64,000 nucleotides of DNA from Pectinophora gossypiella (Eukaryota > Arthropoda > Insecta > Lepidoptera > Gelechiidae): assembly GCF_024362695.1 (NCBI RefSeq), contig NC_065405.1, positions 1,868,672 to 1,932,671 of the forward strand, read 5' to 3'. Positions within the stretch are counted from its first letter, which is position 1, and each line of letters starts with the position of its first letter. The notes under the pieces were generated by a model that searched no databases, was not told the DNA's origin, and saw nothing but the letters and a program-made list of their open reading frames with translations. Positions 41,109 to 53,320 of the stretch are shown here, in pieces. Both the position numbers and the translations under genes were made by a program.

Positions 41109-44100
41109 TCAGGTGTGGTGGTTGCGTCTTGTGGGCTGCGGCTTGCGCTGTGAGGCGTCGAGCAGTGCTGAGGGTACCGACCATAGCTGGTCGCTCCACC
41201 GCATCAGCGCCTCCGTCACGTGGCAACTGTTGGCCGCCGTCGCTAGCTGCGTCTCCAGGCTATCTGATTGCTTGATCAGGAGGCTGGAATGGAGAAGGAT
41301 TCATTAGCATTCGATTTGATACATTTTATTACCCAATAGATTTCGGTATTAGGTAGTTTAGTCTCTTTTCGTCTATGATTGTTCGTGTCTTCCTAAATGT
41401 ATAATAATCTATTCACTTTTGACTGGATCTAATGACCCATATGAGATGTGCGTTTTAATTATTTTTTTCGAGTAGGAAATTGATTATTTCTTAGAACGAT
41501 TCTAGTTCGTATATATATGTGAGAATCCTGGTTCAAAAACACTTACCTCAATTTACCTCAATCACTACCAGCTGATCACAAACTCTCAAGAGCCAAAAAC
41601 CAAACCAAAAACTGCACCAACCTGGGCGGGAATAGCGTAGGCGCGATGATCATGGCGACGTTGTGCTCGCTCATCTTGTTGGCGTGGCTGTTGGCGACGA
41701 TCTGTCGCGCCAGCCGCAGCAGCTCGCGCAGCGTGCCGCGTTGCTCGGCCGGCAGCAGCAGCGCCAGCAGGTTCAGGGCGCGCCCACACGTGCTGCCTGA
41801 TAGAGCTGCAGAGGCGACAGATACTGGTTAAACGAGTTATGAGGATTTCTGTAGTTCTTAGAGATATCCTCAGGAGATATCCAACATTATTGGATTCCAA
41901 TATCTTCAAACAAGCAAGCTTTTTCGAAAGCGCCGTGGAGTGTGGGTACATATTTCGTCTTGTGATGAATGTACCTCTGGCTACCACAATTGGGATATAG
42001 TCTTGAACTTTTGTTATTTTATATCTTCGATTTCAACGGTACTGTCTTGGTTAAGTCCGTCTTCCATTTGGTGAAGGAGAAAGACGGGACTTTATTAGGC
42101 TTTAGAGAAGAAGGTTCGACCATGGAGTCACCATGAAATTTCATCTTTGGCGTCGCCAGTGAATCATGATCGTGGTTTTTAGCACTAAAATACGTCACAT
42201 CTGTCTAGATAGGTTTGAAACTTAACATATGTTTGTAAGGGTGGTATTAATAAACGAATCTCAGCTGAGACTGCCCTCAAGATCATACTCAAGTCTCTGT
42301 TTTATATGAGAACTGTCACATTGACACGATCTTGAGGGCAGTCTCGAAGCTGAGATTAGTTTATTAATACCATCCTAAGAGATGTTGACTTTTCCGCAAA
42401 GGTTGGGTAAGTTCATTACCATAGGTGTGGTAGAACAGCCTCATCAGCTCTTGCGTCAGTGGCGGCTGTGGCAGTGCTCGCAGCAGTCGCTTGAACACTG
42501 CAGCGAGGTCGTGGCTGGTCGCGCGAGAGAGTGCCGCCTCCACCGTCGCCCGGTCCTCGTACCACTGCCGCTCGATCAGCTGGCAGAGGGACTCGATCTG
42601 TCAAGGAATTAGTCCATAAGTTACTATTTCAGAAACCAGTCATCATAGAGTAGATGTTATTGGATTCGCAGAGCGAAACGTCGACAACTTGTTTTACAAT
42701 GTCGGAATTTGGAAAAACCGTAATATCTCAAATGAAAACCGAAGATTTCTATGAGACAACTGACTTTCGACTAAAATTTCAAATTAATTTGTATCCTACA
42801 AAGTTTGATTACATGGTGCATTTGATCACAATCTCACCTTTTGGTGATTGTGGACACGTCACAAAGTCTTATCTCTTAAATCTCACCTTCTGCTTGTTCC
42901 CGGGCACGCGCAGCAGCCCCTCGTCCTGCGTGCGCGCGCACAGGGCCGCCGACAGCGCGCGGATGACGCTCGGCACCGAGCTCCACGTCTCCTCCCACAG
43001 GATCATGTCCTTGCGCAGGAGAGTCTCGAGTGCCACGCCGAACACTTGGCCCTCTAAAATACACGAGATACGCTGTGTTAAATTCTTTTTTGGATATTGG
43101 TGCTAACACTGCTGACATCTCTTCTTCTGCCTGGGATTTTCTCGGGCTAATGCCAGAATCTCCTCCTTGCTTAGTTATTCGAGAAAATACCAAAATATCA
43201 TGTTCTATACTTGAAGCGCAATATTTAATCTTTGGTAGTTTGTAGAAACTTTCACGAGTAGATACTATATCTAATTTTATTTTCATTAATCTTACTACCA
43301 CGGTAATTAAAGGTAATCATCTATAACAACCAACCTTCTTTCCTCTTCTTCTTAGGCGGCTTCCTCTTCTGGAACGGCAGTGAGTATCTGTCAAACAATG
43401 CTGTCAGCTCCAACCACACCAGTGGCAGCAGCCTCTTCAACTGTGGTTCCCCAACGTCTTCAATATCAACCGTGCTGTTTTCTTCAGGCCAATCCTCTTC
43501 TTGGTCCAGCATCTGTCTGTCCAGGTTGAATTTGTGCTCGAAACTAAGTGGCTGTTGAGCCGACGCGGCGCTCTTGGCGCGGGAAACTGCTGTGTGTTTG
43601 CCACTGTAGAAAAAAAATAGGTAGTTTCGTAATTATGTTCAGGATACTTATGGTTTACGAATGAGACTTGGCGTAGTAAAAACCTTAACATCAAAATTGA
43701 TGAGAGTTGTCATTGGACGTTACTTAGACGAGGAGAAGAATGCTTATGTTGGGCTGCTAGACTCGTAAAGTTATGAACTTTACAGACTGTTTCTTGTTAT
43801 TTAGAGTAACACGGACCTCCGCTCACTGGAGGTTGTGACGCTTCTCCCTTGCGGGTAAAGCTATCTAGCTATCGATTCCACAGGGCGTTTTTCCTACACG
43901 CCATCAATAGGTACTTACTCATAAATCCTTTAAATTGTGGGTAAGTATCCACAATTTAAAGGATTTATGAGTAAGTAAAACAAACTTACATAAAAGGATC
44001 GTTGTCCTTCAAGATGGATCCGTTGATTCGTTCCTTGCCTATCCTTGGTCCCTGGACTGTGCCATATCTTTGGTAACCTAGAAGTTCGATGCCCTCTGAA

Positions 44101-45953
44101 AACAAAAACATTTCTTTGCTTAAATTCCACATGCCCATTGTATATTTCCGCTCAATCGATCTTCACGAATGGACACATTGTGTAATACAGTTACAATTTT
44201 ATAAGAGTTTAATGTGATCATGATCACATTCTTGATAACCGCAATGTGACTCACTTAAAGATCATTTCTCAAATGGGTTTTTTTTATTGGCATCATTGGA
44301 ATACGTCACCAGGTGCATTGATAAATGTTTTGTATTGCAAACCATTATAACAAAATTAGCATGTCATATAGTGTGTGATGTGATTAATTACGAGCTTCTT
44401 GGAATCTGAATATTATGAACAACATATTTTTTGTTAATTCTCTGGCAATCTTAAAGCCAATCAAGTAGTAGGTAGGTACCATTTTTTTACCTATTAAAAT
44501 ACCTACTAAGTACCTATTTTATTAATTTCGTATATGATTCTGCCGAAATTGATAAGTTATGACACTGCCAACGGCCTCTGTGGTCCAGTGATTCAGCGTT
44601 GGGCTCACCATGCGGAGGTCTCGGGTTCAAATTCGAATCCCAGTGGAGACATATCACAAACATCACTTTGTGTTCCCTAGTTTAGTGGACATTACAGGCT
44701 GATCACCTGATTTTCTGAAAGTAAGTTGACCCGTGCCTTTGGAAGGTACGTCAATCCATTAGTCCCGATTACTACTTACTTATGTAAGTAAGTAATCGTT
44801 ACATGAGCCATGGCAGGGGCCTTTGGCGGTTCAATAATAACCATTACTCCAGGGTTGATGAGATTGGTAGTTCACCTCACAACTCACACGATAGAAGACT
44901 GCCAACATTCTCAACGAATGGCCACAGACACGTGAGCTTTGTTGATTCTTATTAGTTGTCATGTAAGATATAGCAATTTCTCTGAATGTCTACTATGTGG
45001 GCAATAATATAAATACATGTACCTGTTAGTTATTCTGTACTACTAATATGTAACAAACATAGCACAACCTCACGACTACATCCCTATACTATAGTTATAA
45101 TACTACTATAGACTATATTATACTTATAATATAAGTATAATACATCATCGCAAGATGAACAAAGTACCCACACCTCACCGAGCTTTCAGTTAGACCAACG
45201 TGATAGGTGAGCCGTATCGCCGTATATAATGGTCGAGCCAACTGTGTTAGTGAAAACTGTAATCTTTAAGTAATCTGTAGTTCATTTGGGGAGAAATTAA
45301 GATTTCTGTACGTATATGAATAAAGTACCTAGTACTTACCAGTATTAGTCGCGATGTCAGCCCAGTGCAAGTCATTGGGTTTGAAGAGTTCGTGCATGGG
45401 CAGCGGCGGCGAGTCGTGCGCAGGCGGCGAGAGCCGCGAGCGGCGCGGGGCCGCCGGCGCAGACGGCGTGCGGGCCAGCGGCGTGTGTGCAGCCGTCGGG
45501 AAGCTGTCACTGGAAGAGCAAATGTTGAGGTTAGAGAAATTAATTGTATTCAAAGGGACGCGATTGACGATAAACTTCTGTCATACTCAAAAATGTTTCT
45601 TTTGATCTGTTCTTTCAGAATACAGCAGATTAATGAAACAACTGTATAATTAGAAAGTTTGACAACGACGCTGGACTGGGCAAGGAGTCCAGGGAATTTC
45701 GTACTGGGGATAATAGTGAGACTGGTGATAATAGTGATATAGATACTGATGATAATAATGGTACGGATGATAATAGTGATACTGATGATGCTTGTGACAC
45801 TTATTATAGTACTGATGATGTTACTCACACGAAGTCAGGCGGCGTAACGGTATCAGCCCACTCGGCGGGTGGGCTGCCAGACCCGGCGCTGGGCAGTGAG
45901 TCCAGGGAATCCGGCGTCGCGCTGCGGGACCGAGGCTCACTGCCACTCGAGTT
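41109..45953 (-). CDS. conu: RhoGAP, conundrum/ARHGAP18-28-40 family (N-terminus not found)
   Basis: Eight exons in minus order: 45953-45829, 45509-45340, 44095-43990, 43603-43335, 43053-42887, 42597-42420, 41805-41622, 41283-41109 (TGA). GT-AG throughout with matching phases; 457 visible residues. The N-terminal part is Ser/Pro-rich (TPDSLDSLPSAGSGSPP, HTPLARTPSAPAAPRRSRLS). Next come HWADIATNTEGIELLGYQRY and the family signature LLPLVWLELTALFDRYSLPF followed by a KRKPPKKKRK basic stretch. The RhoGAP domain (about 222-430) starts QVFGVALETLLRKD. It has DEGLLRVPG with the arginine finger, SHDLAAVFKRLLRALPQPPL with the conserved Lys, and NKMSEHNVAMIIAPTLF with the conserved Asn. It stimulates GTP hydrolysis by Rho-type GTPases at the cortex; fly Conu is a Moesin-linked Rho1 GAP. 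Intron 1 and upstream are repeat-filled, and the first coding exon remains unassigned. Confidence 0.9.
42239..42375. mobile_element. MITE family A copy 3
   Basis: 137 bp, GGGTGGTATTAATAAAC to TTTATTAATACCATCC, flanked by TAA at 42236-42238 and 42376-42378. It lies 45 bp beyond the end of a RhoGAP exon (42420), inside the intron. Confidence 0.85.
43912..43977. repeat. Perfect 29-bp hairpin beside a RhoGAP 5' splice site
   Basis: The arm at 43912-43940 (TACTTACTCATAAATCC..) is exactly complementary to 43949-43977, with an 8-nt loop, GTAAGTAT. It sits 12 bp into the intron from the donor at 43989. No mismatch in either arm. It could be a young foldback or a structural or small-RNA precursor; nothing in the sequence decides. 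Confidence 0.85.
44570..44900 (+). mobile_element. SINE family S1, near-complete copy
   Basis: Head AACGGCCTCTGTGGTCCAGT with GGGCTCACCATGCGGAGGTC, followed by a duplicated B-box region (GGGTTCAAATTCGAATCCCA). The body matches 23993-24290 to its CACACGATAGAAG end. It lies in an intron of the RhoGAP gene, antisense to it. Confidence 0.8.
44901..45330. other. RhoGAP intron: AT palindromes and repeat family L
   Basis: Positions 45080-45145 are a run of TATAATACTACTATAG-type palindromes. Positions 45143-45260 are family L in reverse orientation (GTACCCACACCTCACCGAGC, GTTAGACCAACGTGATAG). Confidence 0.6.
45705..45815. repeat. Imperfect tandem array, about 18-bp period
   Basis: Degenerate GATGATAATAGTGATACT units occur six to seven times between two RhoGAP exons, ending about 14 bp from the donor of the first visible exon. 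Confidence 0.7.
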
Positions 45954-47029
45954 CTGAAACAAACATAACATTTCATTAATAATGACATCAACACCAGAAA
46001 CGTTGACTGATCCTACGATTTCGCTTGCGATTTCGATTTCTCTTTCTTCGGGTCATGAGCGACTGAGCCTGTCCAGAACAGATGGGTTAAAAAAGCAACA
46101 TTGTAATTTGACATTTGTTTACATTACGCACTTTTATATGCGCAAATTTCAAATTGCAATATTGAATATTAAATTGCAATATTAGATGAATTGCTGCAAT
46201 GTGGGATCTGTACACCCCCTTATCTGACAAATTTATCAGCAAATCCTTCCCTTTTGCTTCGTTATTTTAAATATTTTGGGAAGTAAATTATTTTCTGTAC
46301 TTCATACAGATTTCACTGTATAAAATACTTACAACATTTTGTTTAATACCTACTTAAAAACAGTTTCACTAACACAGTTGGCACGACCATTACAGACGGC
46401 GATACGGCTAACAACCTGTCGCGTTGGTCTAACAGAAAGCTCGGTGACGCGTGGGTAATTAGTTCACCTTGTCATGGATGTTCCTCTTACTACTCCAATT
46501 GGGATATAGTCGTAGCTTATGTTATATTAAAAAAACAGAGTTAAATATCCTAAGTGACCTCAGAGTTAACCTCAGTGACCGATAACTTCGTTTACCTACA
46601 CCATTTCTTCACAAAATTCCTTTAAAATAAGAATCAAGCACTTAGAAAAGATCCTCTGTCTCACAGATTATCTCCTCAACACTTCCACCAGTAGGTAGAT
46701 ATTTACGACGTCTGTATTTAAAATATTGCTCAGTCGATTCCTTATCTGATATGTCCAGCCATAGAGAGAAAACCGGTTGTAAGTCAATATCTTCCGCCTT
46801 CTCGCAATCATTACCTATTCATTCACTTCCTACACTACATAAACAGCCTATTTTACGTCCCAATACTGAACACCTTCCATTAATCAACCAGATATATGAA
46901 GCATATTCCACTGTACTGCTCAACAGCAGTTTGGTGGTGATGTTATTTTACCTGCTGTTGAAAATCTTTACTAGCCTCATCACGGATTTTTGTCGCCAAA
47001 GAGATACAAATTCATAATCTCCCTAGTGT
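45954..47029. repeat. Upstream RhoGAP intron: MITE E, family L, degenerate SINE S2
   Basis: Family E foldback at about 46080-46210; family L (plus) at 46350-46520 (TTGGTCTAACAGAAAGCTCG, ATTGGGATATAGTCG). A badly eroded S2 SINE lies at 46838-46960 (AAACAGCCTATTTTACGTCC). A 35-codon minus-strand frame at 46640-46740 starts after an AG, but I could not place it in the RhoGAP protein. Confidence 0.55.
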
Positions 47030-47395
47030 CATGACGTTTTCATATGGTCCGCGTACCTAACTTGAATTTCACAGATCCGGTTTTTTAGAGAAGCGACTGC
47101 AGGCAGTCACATTGAGGTGGTTTTCCCAAAGTCAAAAACCTTCTAACCCGCGACGGTTCTCTCGGGGTTTCACCCAAGCTCGAGGTTTCAACCCATGTGG
47201 ATTATCCCGGCAGACGAAGCTCCATTAGAATGGCAGTTATTGTACAGTTAACAACAGTTAAAAAGTGAAGGTCGCGGGAAGCCGCTGGATGCGGGCAGCG
47301 CAGGACCGATCGTCGTGGAGATCCTTGGGGGAGGCCTATGCCCAGCAGTGGGCGTCATACGGCTGATGATGATGATGATGTACAGTTAACAGCAA
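47030..47395. repeat. SINE S4 fragment and RTE 3' end
   Basis: Positions 47030-47225 are S4 body sequence in reverse orientation. Positions 47240-47395 are the 3' end of an RTE-type LINE on the plus strand: GGTCGCGGGAAGCCGCTGGA, GATCCTTGGGGGAGGCCTAT and a GATGATGATGATGATG tail. The longer minus-strand copy is at 48868-50570. Confidence 0.7.
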
Positions 47396-48809
47396 TAAAA
47401 TATCTTTCAAATTGCACTCGGCGGTTCTTCTGCGGACGTTGGCATTTCACAATAGACACTTAACCGCAGAAGTACTTCCTCCACAACAAGACAAGCTACT
47501 AATTATTCTGTTGCTCGTTTCACACAGTCTTCCCCAATTAATCAATAGTTACCTACCACTTGTCGCGTCAAATGTCGGAACTCAGGTTCTAAGTTTTTCT
47601 TGCGCTAGAATAGAAAGCCTATTATCGTGAGAGGCTGTAATTGTTGAACCCAGGAACAATTTACGTTAGAAAGAGAAAACTGCAAATTACGTATTGTCCC
47701 CTGAGTTGCGCAATTTTGGACTTAGAAAGTGAGTTTTTTGCACATCTTTAACGGACTTCAAAAAAGGAGGTTATCAATTTTGCATAATATTGTACTATGT
47801 AATTTAGAATATAATGGTCTGTAATTCCTGTACTCACAATCTAATTTTATTTTAAGTTATACCTGTTATTTTCTTATCGTGATATATAGGGTGATCGACA
47901 GGCTCAAAATTGATGGAACACACCTCAGTTTTAGGCAGAAATCTAAAACAACACTAAATATTTTACATCAGTCAATAAACCGTCAGAATTAAGTTCAAAC
48001 GCTTAGATGGGCTATTATTTTATTCTGGGTGCCATGGTTAACTTATTCGCCAAAAAAATTTTTTTTTATTTATGCTATTGTTTGTTAGTATTTCTTACTA
48101 TTATAACAATAATAATATTTAAATTACATTTTACAGGAATTTGCAGCGATGTTTACCAATTATTTTTCACTTATTTTTATATTTATACTAGGGAGGGTGC
48201 AGAAAAACAACAACTGTGTTACTTTGTTACATTATGTAGTTTTATTATTGGGAACGTTCACATTAAATTCAAACCTTTTCTTTTTTAAATTAAGATAAAA
48301 GATTTTTGACCTTATATTATTAAATCACGAAACATTTCAGTCTAATACATCTTTTTATGGTTAGGTTTACCACTTCGTTACCTAATTTTGATTTTATGAG
48401 ATAAACTTTTGCAATAAAATAGAAAACAATAGCAGTTCAAGCATTTTATTTATGGAGGCCATTTATATATTAAAAATTATCAAAAAAAGTCAAAAATTTT
48501 AAAACATACTTAGATAGTTTTAGTTCTAAGTCTGAAAATGTCTCCATAAAAATGGGGGACAAAAAAGTAACGCAGTAGTTTAGTAAGTAACATAATGGTA
48601 AACTTTCCGCAACTATGGTGTTTAACTTACTAAAAACAATTAAAAACAGAATTCAATTAAATTGAAACCATAACAAATTAAACAAAACTCTCTTAGAATA
48701 AAATAAAATCAAAACTTCTCAAAAAAACAATATTAAACATACATTAGTTTCTGTCTGAGTCAAATATATTTAATGGGACATCAAATTCATTCAATTCGTT
48801 TTCAGCAAA
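47396..48809. other. AT-rich sequence with a family M fragment; no gene
   Basis: Positions 47815-48010 match MITE family M (TAATTTTATTTTAAGTTATA, TTTTACATCAGTCAATAAAC). The 93-codon frame at 48007-48288 reads as hydrophobic (Phe/Ile/Leu/Tyr from TTT/ATT/TTA codons), without splice or homology support. The rest is featureless. Confidence 0.5.
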
Positions 48810-48814
48810 TTGAA

Positions 48815-50570
48815 TTCTATAGTCTCTGCTTACCCCGGTGGGAAATAGGCATGAGTTTATGTATGTATGTCATCATCGTCATCAGCCTTACGACGTCCAC
48901 TGCTGGGCATAGGCCTCCCCCAAGGATCTCCACGACTATCGGTCCTGCGCTGCCCGCATCCAGTGGCTTCCCGCGACCTTCACCAGATCGTCGGTCTACT
49001 TTGTAGCGGACCTATACTGAGCGTCGTCCGACACGTGGTCGCCATTCTAGAACCTTTCCGTCCCAGCGGCCATCGGTTCTCCTCGCTATGTGTCCTGCCC
49101 ACTGCCACTTCAGCTTTGCAATTCGCCGAGCTATGTCGGTGACTTTAGTTCTCCTGTGGATCTCCTCATTTCTGATTTGATCGAGCAGGGAAATACCGAG
49201 CATAGCTCTCTCCATTGCCCGCTGAGCGACACCGAGCCTCCTCACGAGACCCATAATAAGCGGCCACGTCTCACTGCCGTAGGTCATCACTGGCAACACG
49301 CACTGGTCAAAGACTTTCCTCTTGAGACACTGAGGTATTTTGGACGAGAAGATATTCCGCAGCTTCCCGAACGCTGCCCATCCGAGTTGGATCCGACGAG
49401 AGATCTCTTTCTCGAAGTTGGACTAACCTAACTGGATTATTTGTCCTAGGTAAATGTACTGGTCTACAACTTCGAGTGTAACGTTCCCAACCTGAACTGG
49501 AGTGGGTGCGACATGGTCGTTGGACATAATTTTTGTCTTTGTCATGTTCGTGCTAAGACCCACTCGTTGGGATGCGTTACTGAGATGCTCGAGCATGGTG
49601 TTCAGGTCTTCCAGGGTCTCAGCCATTAGGACTATATCATCAGCAAATCGAAGGTGCGTCAGGTACTCGCCGTTGATGTTGATGCCAAATCCTTTCCAGT
49701 CCAGAAGCTTAAAAATATCCTCCAATGCAGCAGTGAACAGTTTCGGAGAGATGCCATCTCCCTGTCTCACTCCTCGCTGCAGTTGGATCGGATTAGAGCT
49801 CTGGTTCTGTTCTCGAACTGACATAGTGGCATTTTGGTAGAGGTCCCTTAGCAATTCGATGTACCTATGGTCCACTTGGCACCTCTGAAGAGACTGCAAC
49901 ACCGCCCAGGTCTCGATCGAATCAAAGGCTTTCTCATAGTCCACAAACGCCAAGCAAAGTGGCAGATTATACTCTTCGGTCTTCTGTATAACCTGCCGCA
50001 GCGTATGGATGTGGTCTATGGTGCTAAAGCCTTTTCGGAAACCCGTTCGTTCGCTTCCCGTCTTAACGGCATTGATCACAGAGACATCATTGAATATGTG
50101 CTTTTTCGTCGACATGATAAAATCGATCTCGTTTTTATAATTTCCACTGGGACTTATCCAGGTCTATTTGCGGGTGCGGGCTTTCTGAAGAAGGAGTTCA
50201 TCATATAGAGGTTCTACTTCTCCATAAAGTCCGCCAGCATCCGGCCTCTGGTGTTCCGGACCCCAAATCCAAATTGCCCTACTCTCAGCTCGTTACCACA
50301 ACGCTTCCCTGACTGTGCATTAAAGTCCCCCATCACAATCGTGTAGTGGCTTTTATGGCTATGCATGGCTTTAGAAATCTCCTCATACATAGTCTCCACT
50401 TCGTCATCGTGGTGTCCCGAGGTCGGAGCGTATACCTGGATGACAGTCGGCGAATATCGAGATGATATTCTGAGTATCAGGCACGCTACCCTGCTCGAAA
50501 CACTACCGATGGTCAACACGTTGTTGACTAGGGACTTGTGGACGATAAACTCGACACTCTGTAACGAAAT
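48815..50570 (-). mobile_element. RTE-type LINE, 5'-truncated and broken
   Basis: On the minus strand, in order: an endonuclease piece at 50519-50214 with QVYAPTSGHHDDEVETMY and VMGDFNAQSG; a deletion; reverse transcriptase at 50115-49423 with LAFVDYEKAFDSIETWAVLQ, GVRQGDGISPKLF and the catalytic FADDIVLMAE; a frameshift near 49425; then the C-terminal piece 49299-49012 with GSETWPL and AKLKWQWAGHIARRTDGRW. The 3' end is marked by CATCATCGTCATC at 48868, the usual short-repeat end of RTE elements. Positions 48815-48866 carry a separate LINE tail scrap. Confidence 0.9.
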
Positions 50571-50835
50571 AATTATAAATTAAATTATTAAAACTATTAA
50601 ATTTGTAAATATTGAGCAAAAACTTTGAGTATTTCCACTGCGTTACGATGGCTACAACTGCGTTACATTTCGCAGTAACACAGTGCATCGGTAACTCAGT
50701 TGTAGAAACCACGTGTATTCTAAAATAGCACTCATATGGTAATTCATTTTATAAAACAGATCGTGTACAATAAATATTTGCTCCTTTTTTTAAAGATATA
50801 ACGGAAAAGATTATTCAATATTCACAAAACTCACC

Positions 50836-50960
50836 TATCACAGCGGTCACGCAGCGGTCTTCCAATTAATACACGCACCTATCCCGCCGGCGTCCTCGCG
50901 ACTGACTCGGCGAATTTCCAAGCCACGCACTCCCCCCGCGCCCCAATAATATTTGATTAT
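50836..50960 (-). promoter_or_regulatory. Possible first (non-coding) exon and promoter of the RhoGAP gene
   Basis: A GC- and CpG-rich patch in AT-rich surroundings (GGGCGCGGGGGGAGTGCGTG, CGAGTCAGTCGCGAGGACGC on the minus strand). It ends at a good donor, ATAG|GTGAGT (exon end 50835). No ATG lies in it, and a direct splice to the exon at 45953 would place a stop just upstream, so another exon with the start codon would be needed. Confidence 0.35.
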
Positions 50961-52104
50961 ATGTTATACGACTTTTGGCGCAAATGCATACAAAATTCTA
51001 ATTTTAAGACTCAGTTTCGTATGGTAACATAGTGTTCGTAATTTTTTGGTTTGCCGCGGGGACACAATAAATATTTTGGAATAATTAAAAACTGATAAAG
51101 GAAAATAATATTTAGTATTGTTAAAGTAAAGATTAAATTACGTGTTATTACCGCAAATATTACATTTTAATAGCGTCTTGAAGAATTTTTAAGTAATGTG
51201 TGTTTATATGGAGTAAATATATGAGAGGGACAGTGGAATTTTGTAGGGAAACAACTGCGTTACTCAAAAGTACAACTTAGTTACCGTGTTTTTGGTTAAA
51301 TTCAAATAATTTTGATAAAAACGTGGAACATAAAAGTACGAGTATAACATCAGAAATGTACCAATAGTGTAATTATTGAAAAAATAAATGTTTGCTTTAT
51401 AAAAATCGTGTTTGAACGTGAGAGACAGGTTATGGGACCCAAAATAAAATAATAGCCCAGATACCTATTTCATTCACTCATTCAGTTTACCTTTCCTTTT
51501 CGACGGGTAAGAAACTGACAGATATAACTTAAAATTAGGTGGTGTCTCCAGGAATTAGCACCAATATTGTTGGAATTACATAATATTGTGTATGTAGGCT
51601 TATAGAGGTATATAGTCTATGAAGGCTTCAAATCAGGTGTGCCGAATGTCACAGACTTAATATAATTACCTACGTTTGACTTCAGAGTATTTTAACATTG
51701 TATATGAGTACATAAGTACCTACATAAACTCACGCCTACTTCCACCGGAGTAAGCAGAGACTATGAAATGCTTCGATCCTGACACAACATATGCGATTCG
51801 AACGTTGTATTTCTAATTTCTTACTTTTTATTACACATTTTTTTAAATAACGGTTTATGAAGTGTTTGTTTAAAACGACTATTCTCGTTTATAGCGCATT
51901 AATCAAATGTCGAGAATTGCGGTCAGACGTGGTAGATCAAATAGGACATTAAGCTTGTAAGGAGACATTTGTTAATAGATTCCCACAATAAATCTTTTGT
52001 TGCTAACCATAGTAATTAATAGCGGCGCCATCAATCAACAGCGTACTTCTTTATTTGTTTACCTAATACTTTTATTGTGTGCGTACATGTATCGTTACTT
52101 CTCT
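50961..52104. other. Intergenic: MITE M end and LINE tail scrap
   Basis: Positions 51475-51570 are the right arm of MITE family M (CCTTTCCTTTTCGACGGGTA, TAGGTGGTGTCTCCAGGAAT). Positions 51715-51790 are a reverse LINE tail (CATAAACTCACGCCTACTTC). The rest is AT-rich, nothing recognised. Confidence 0.55.
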
Positions 52105-52395
52105 CCTTCTATCGTGTGGGTTGTGAGGTGGATTACCAACCTCATCAACCCTGGCGTCAGGGTTAGGGGATGTATAGTTACTGCACTGACGTTACCCGCT
52201 CCCGTAATTCTCAAATCACCATCATCATCACTAATTTAAGAGCCACGCTCTTGTCGGTGTAGCATTCTTCTTCATGCTACTTTTTAGGGAAAAATAGGGC
52301 AGTTAACGGCCTCCGTGGCCCAGTGGTTAAGCGTTGAGCTCACGATCCGGAGGTCCTGGGTTCGAATCCCGGTGGGGAGATATCACAAACTGGAA
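52105..52395. repeat. SINE S1 and family I fragments
   Basis: Minus S1 tail at 52108-52165 (ATCAACCCTGGCGTCAGGGT), minus family I end at 52220-52305 (TTTAAGAGCCACGCTCTTGT), plus S1 head at 52308-52395 (GTTAAGCGTTGAGCTCACGA, GGTTCGAATCCCGGTGGGG). The last has tRNA A and B boxes but no acceptor stem, so it is a truncated SINE head and not a tRNA gene. Confidence 0.7.
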
Positions 52396-53059
52396 TCAAC
52401 ACCAAATATGGTTGCAAGTTTTCCAAAAAATCTTGTTCTCGATTTTCTAAAAGCCGCTGATTCTTTGTCCGATCATTGAATGAATCACAGGAAGGTACAA
52501 GCACGTATTACTGCCGTTTATGCCCGGAAGTTTGTTGCAAGCACCGCCTAATAAGGCCCGCGAGCAAACGCAGTAATGCTGTATTAATTGATATCTTGTT
52601 GATTGCACTTAATTGATTGATTGTACCTACATACAAAAGTATGTCAATTTTTTCATGTAAGTATCGGGGTAGGGGAGCGAGAAAATCAACGCTTGTCTTT
52701 CTTGTGATCGAGTGGGTCGAGAGGTCGGAAAATCTAACTCAGAGTTACTCTTGAGACCAACCCCCTACGGATTGAGACGATTGTAAAATGTTATCTTATC
52801 GAAAGCCGTTAGTCCCGGTTACTAATTAGTCGTTACATGAGCCATGTCAGGGGCCTTCGCCGGCTCAATAATAACTCTGGCATCAGTGTTGATGGGGTTG
52901 GTAATCCACATCACAGCCCACACGATAGATGATGATCTTATTGAAATATCATCACTAATTGTACTGAACTGGGCGTTCTGTTTAACAGTACCTACCAATA
53001 ATTAAAACACGTAATAACGGGTTCTTACCGCGTTTGAATTAGGGATATGAGATTCCCGA
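52396..53059. other. Intergenic with SINE S1 tail
   Basis: S1 tail at 52795-52935 (GTTAGTCCCGGTTACTAATT, CATCACAGCCCACACGATAG). Positions 53020-53060 (TTACCGCGTTTGAATTAGGG) match in reverse the sequence at 57290-57350, a small unnamed repeat. No gene. Confidence 0.55.
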
Positions 53060-53320
53060 TATTTCAACACTGTTGCAAGTGCCCTCTGTCAGATTCCCTG
53101 GAACTAGGGCAGCATTAACTGTCAGTACTATTCAGAGGCGGAGGACAGGAGTCCTAGTATGGCTTTGTAATAGACTACTCTGGGCGTCATCCCACTTGCG
53201 TCAGACAGAGTACTGCGGGGCGGAAGGCAAGAGGGAAACCACTGCCCTATTTTTCCCTAAAAAGTAGCATTAATGCTACACCGACAAGAGCGTGGCTCTT
53301 AAATTGATGATGATGATGAA
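53060..53320 (+). repeat. Retroposon family I, plus copy
   Basis: AGGCGGAGGACAGGAGTCCT, GTACTGCGGGGCGGAAGGCA, AAGAGCGTGGCTCTTAAATT and a GATGATGATGA tail. Inverse of 4285-4610. Positions 53321-53639 after it show nothing recognisable. Confidence 0.7.

Noticed and set aside
41586..41987. Ala/Arg-rich frame on the RhoGAP strand, and similar GC-rich frames at 42416-42604, 45247-45510 and 45365-45649
   Set aside because: Out-of-frame or antisense reads of the GC-rich RhoGAP exons; the frame giving RhoGAP motifs is the one supported by splice phases.
46640..46760. Possible upstream coding exon of the RhoGAP gene (35 codons after a CAG)
   Set aside because: Terminates in a stop with no consensus donor before it, and its phase does not fit the exon at 45953.
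48007..48288. 93-codon frame that looks like a small membrane protein
   Set aside because: It lies in extremely AT-rich DNA where TTT, ATT and TTA codons mimic hydrophobic residues; no splice sites, Kozak context, homology or neighbouring exons.
52308..52395. Possible tRNA gene (A and B boxes)
   Set aside because: No pairing acceptor stem, and it matches the head of SINE S1. The same applies to heads at 7540, 23993, 30458, 44570, 58312 and 61902.
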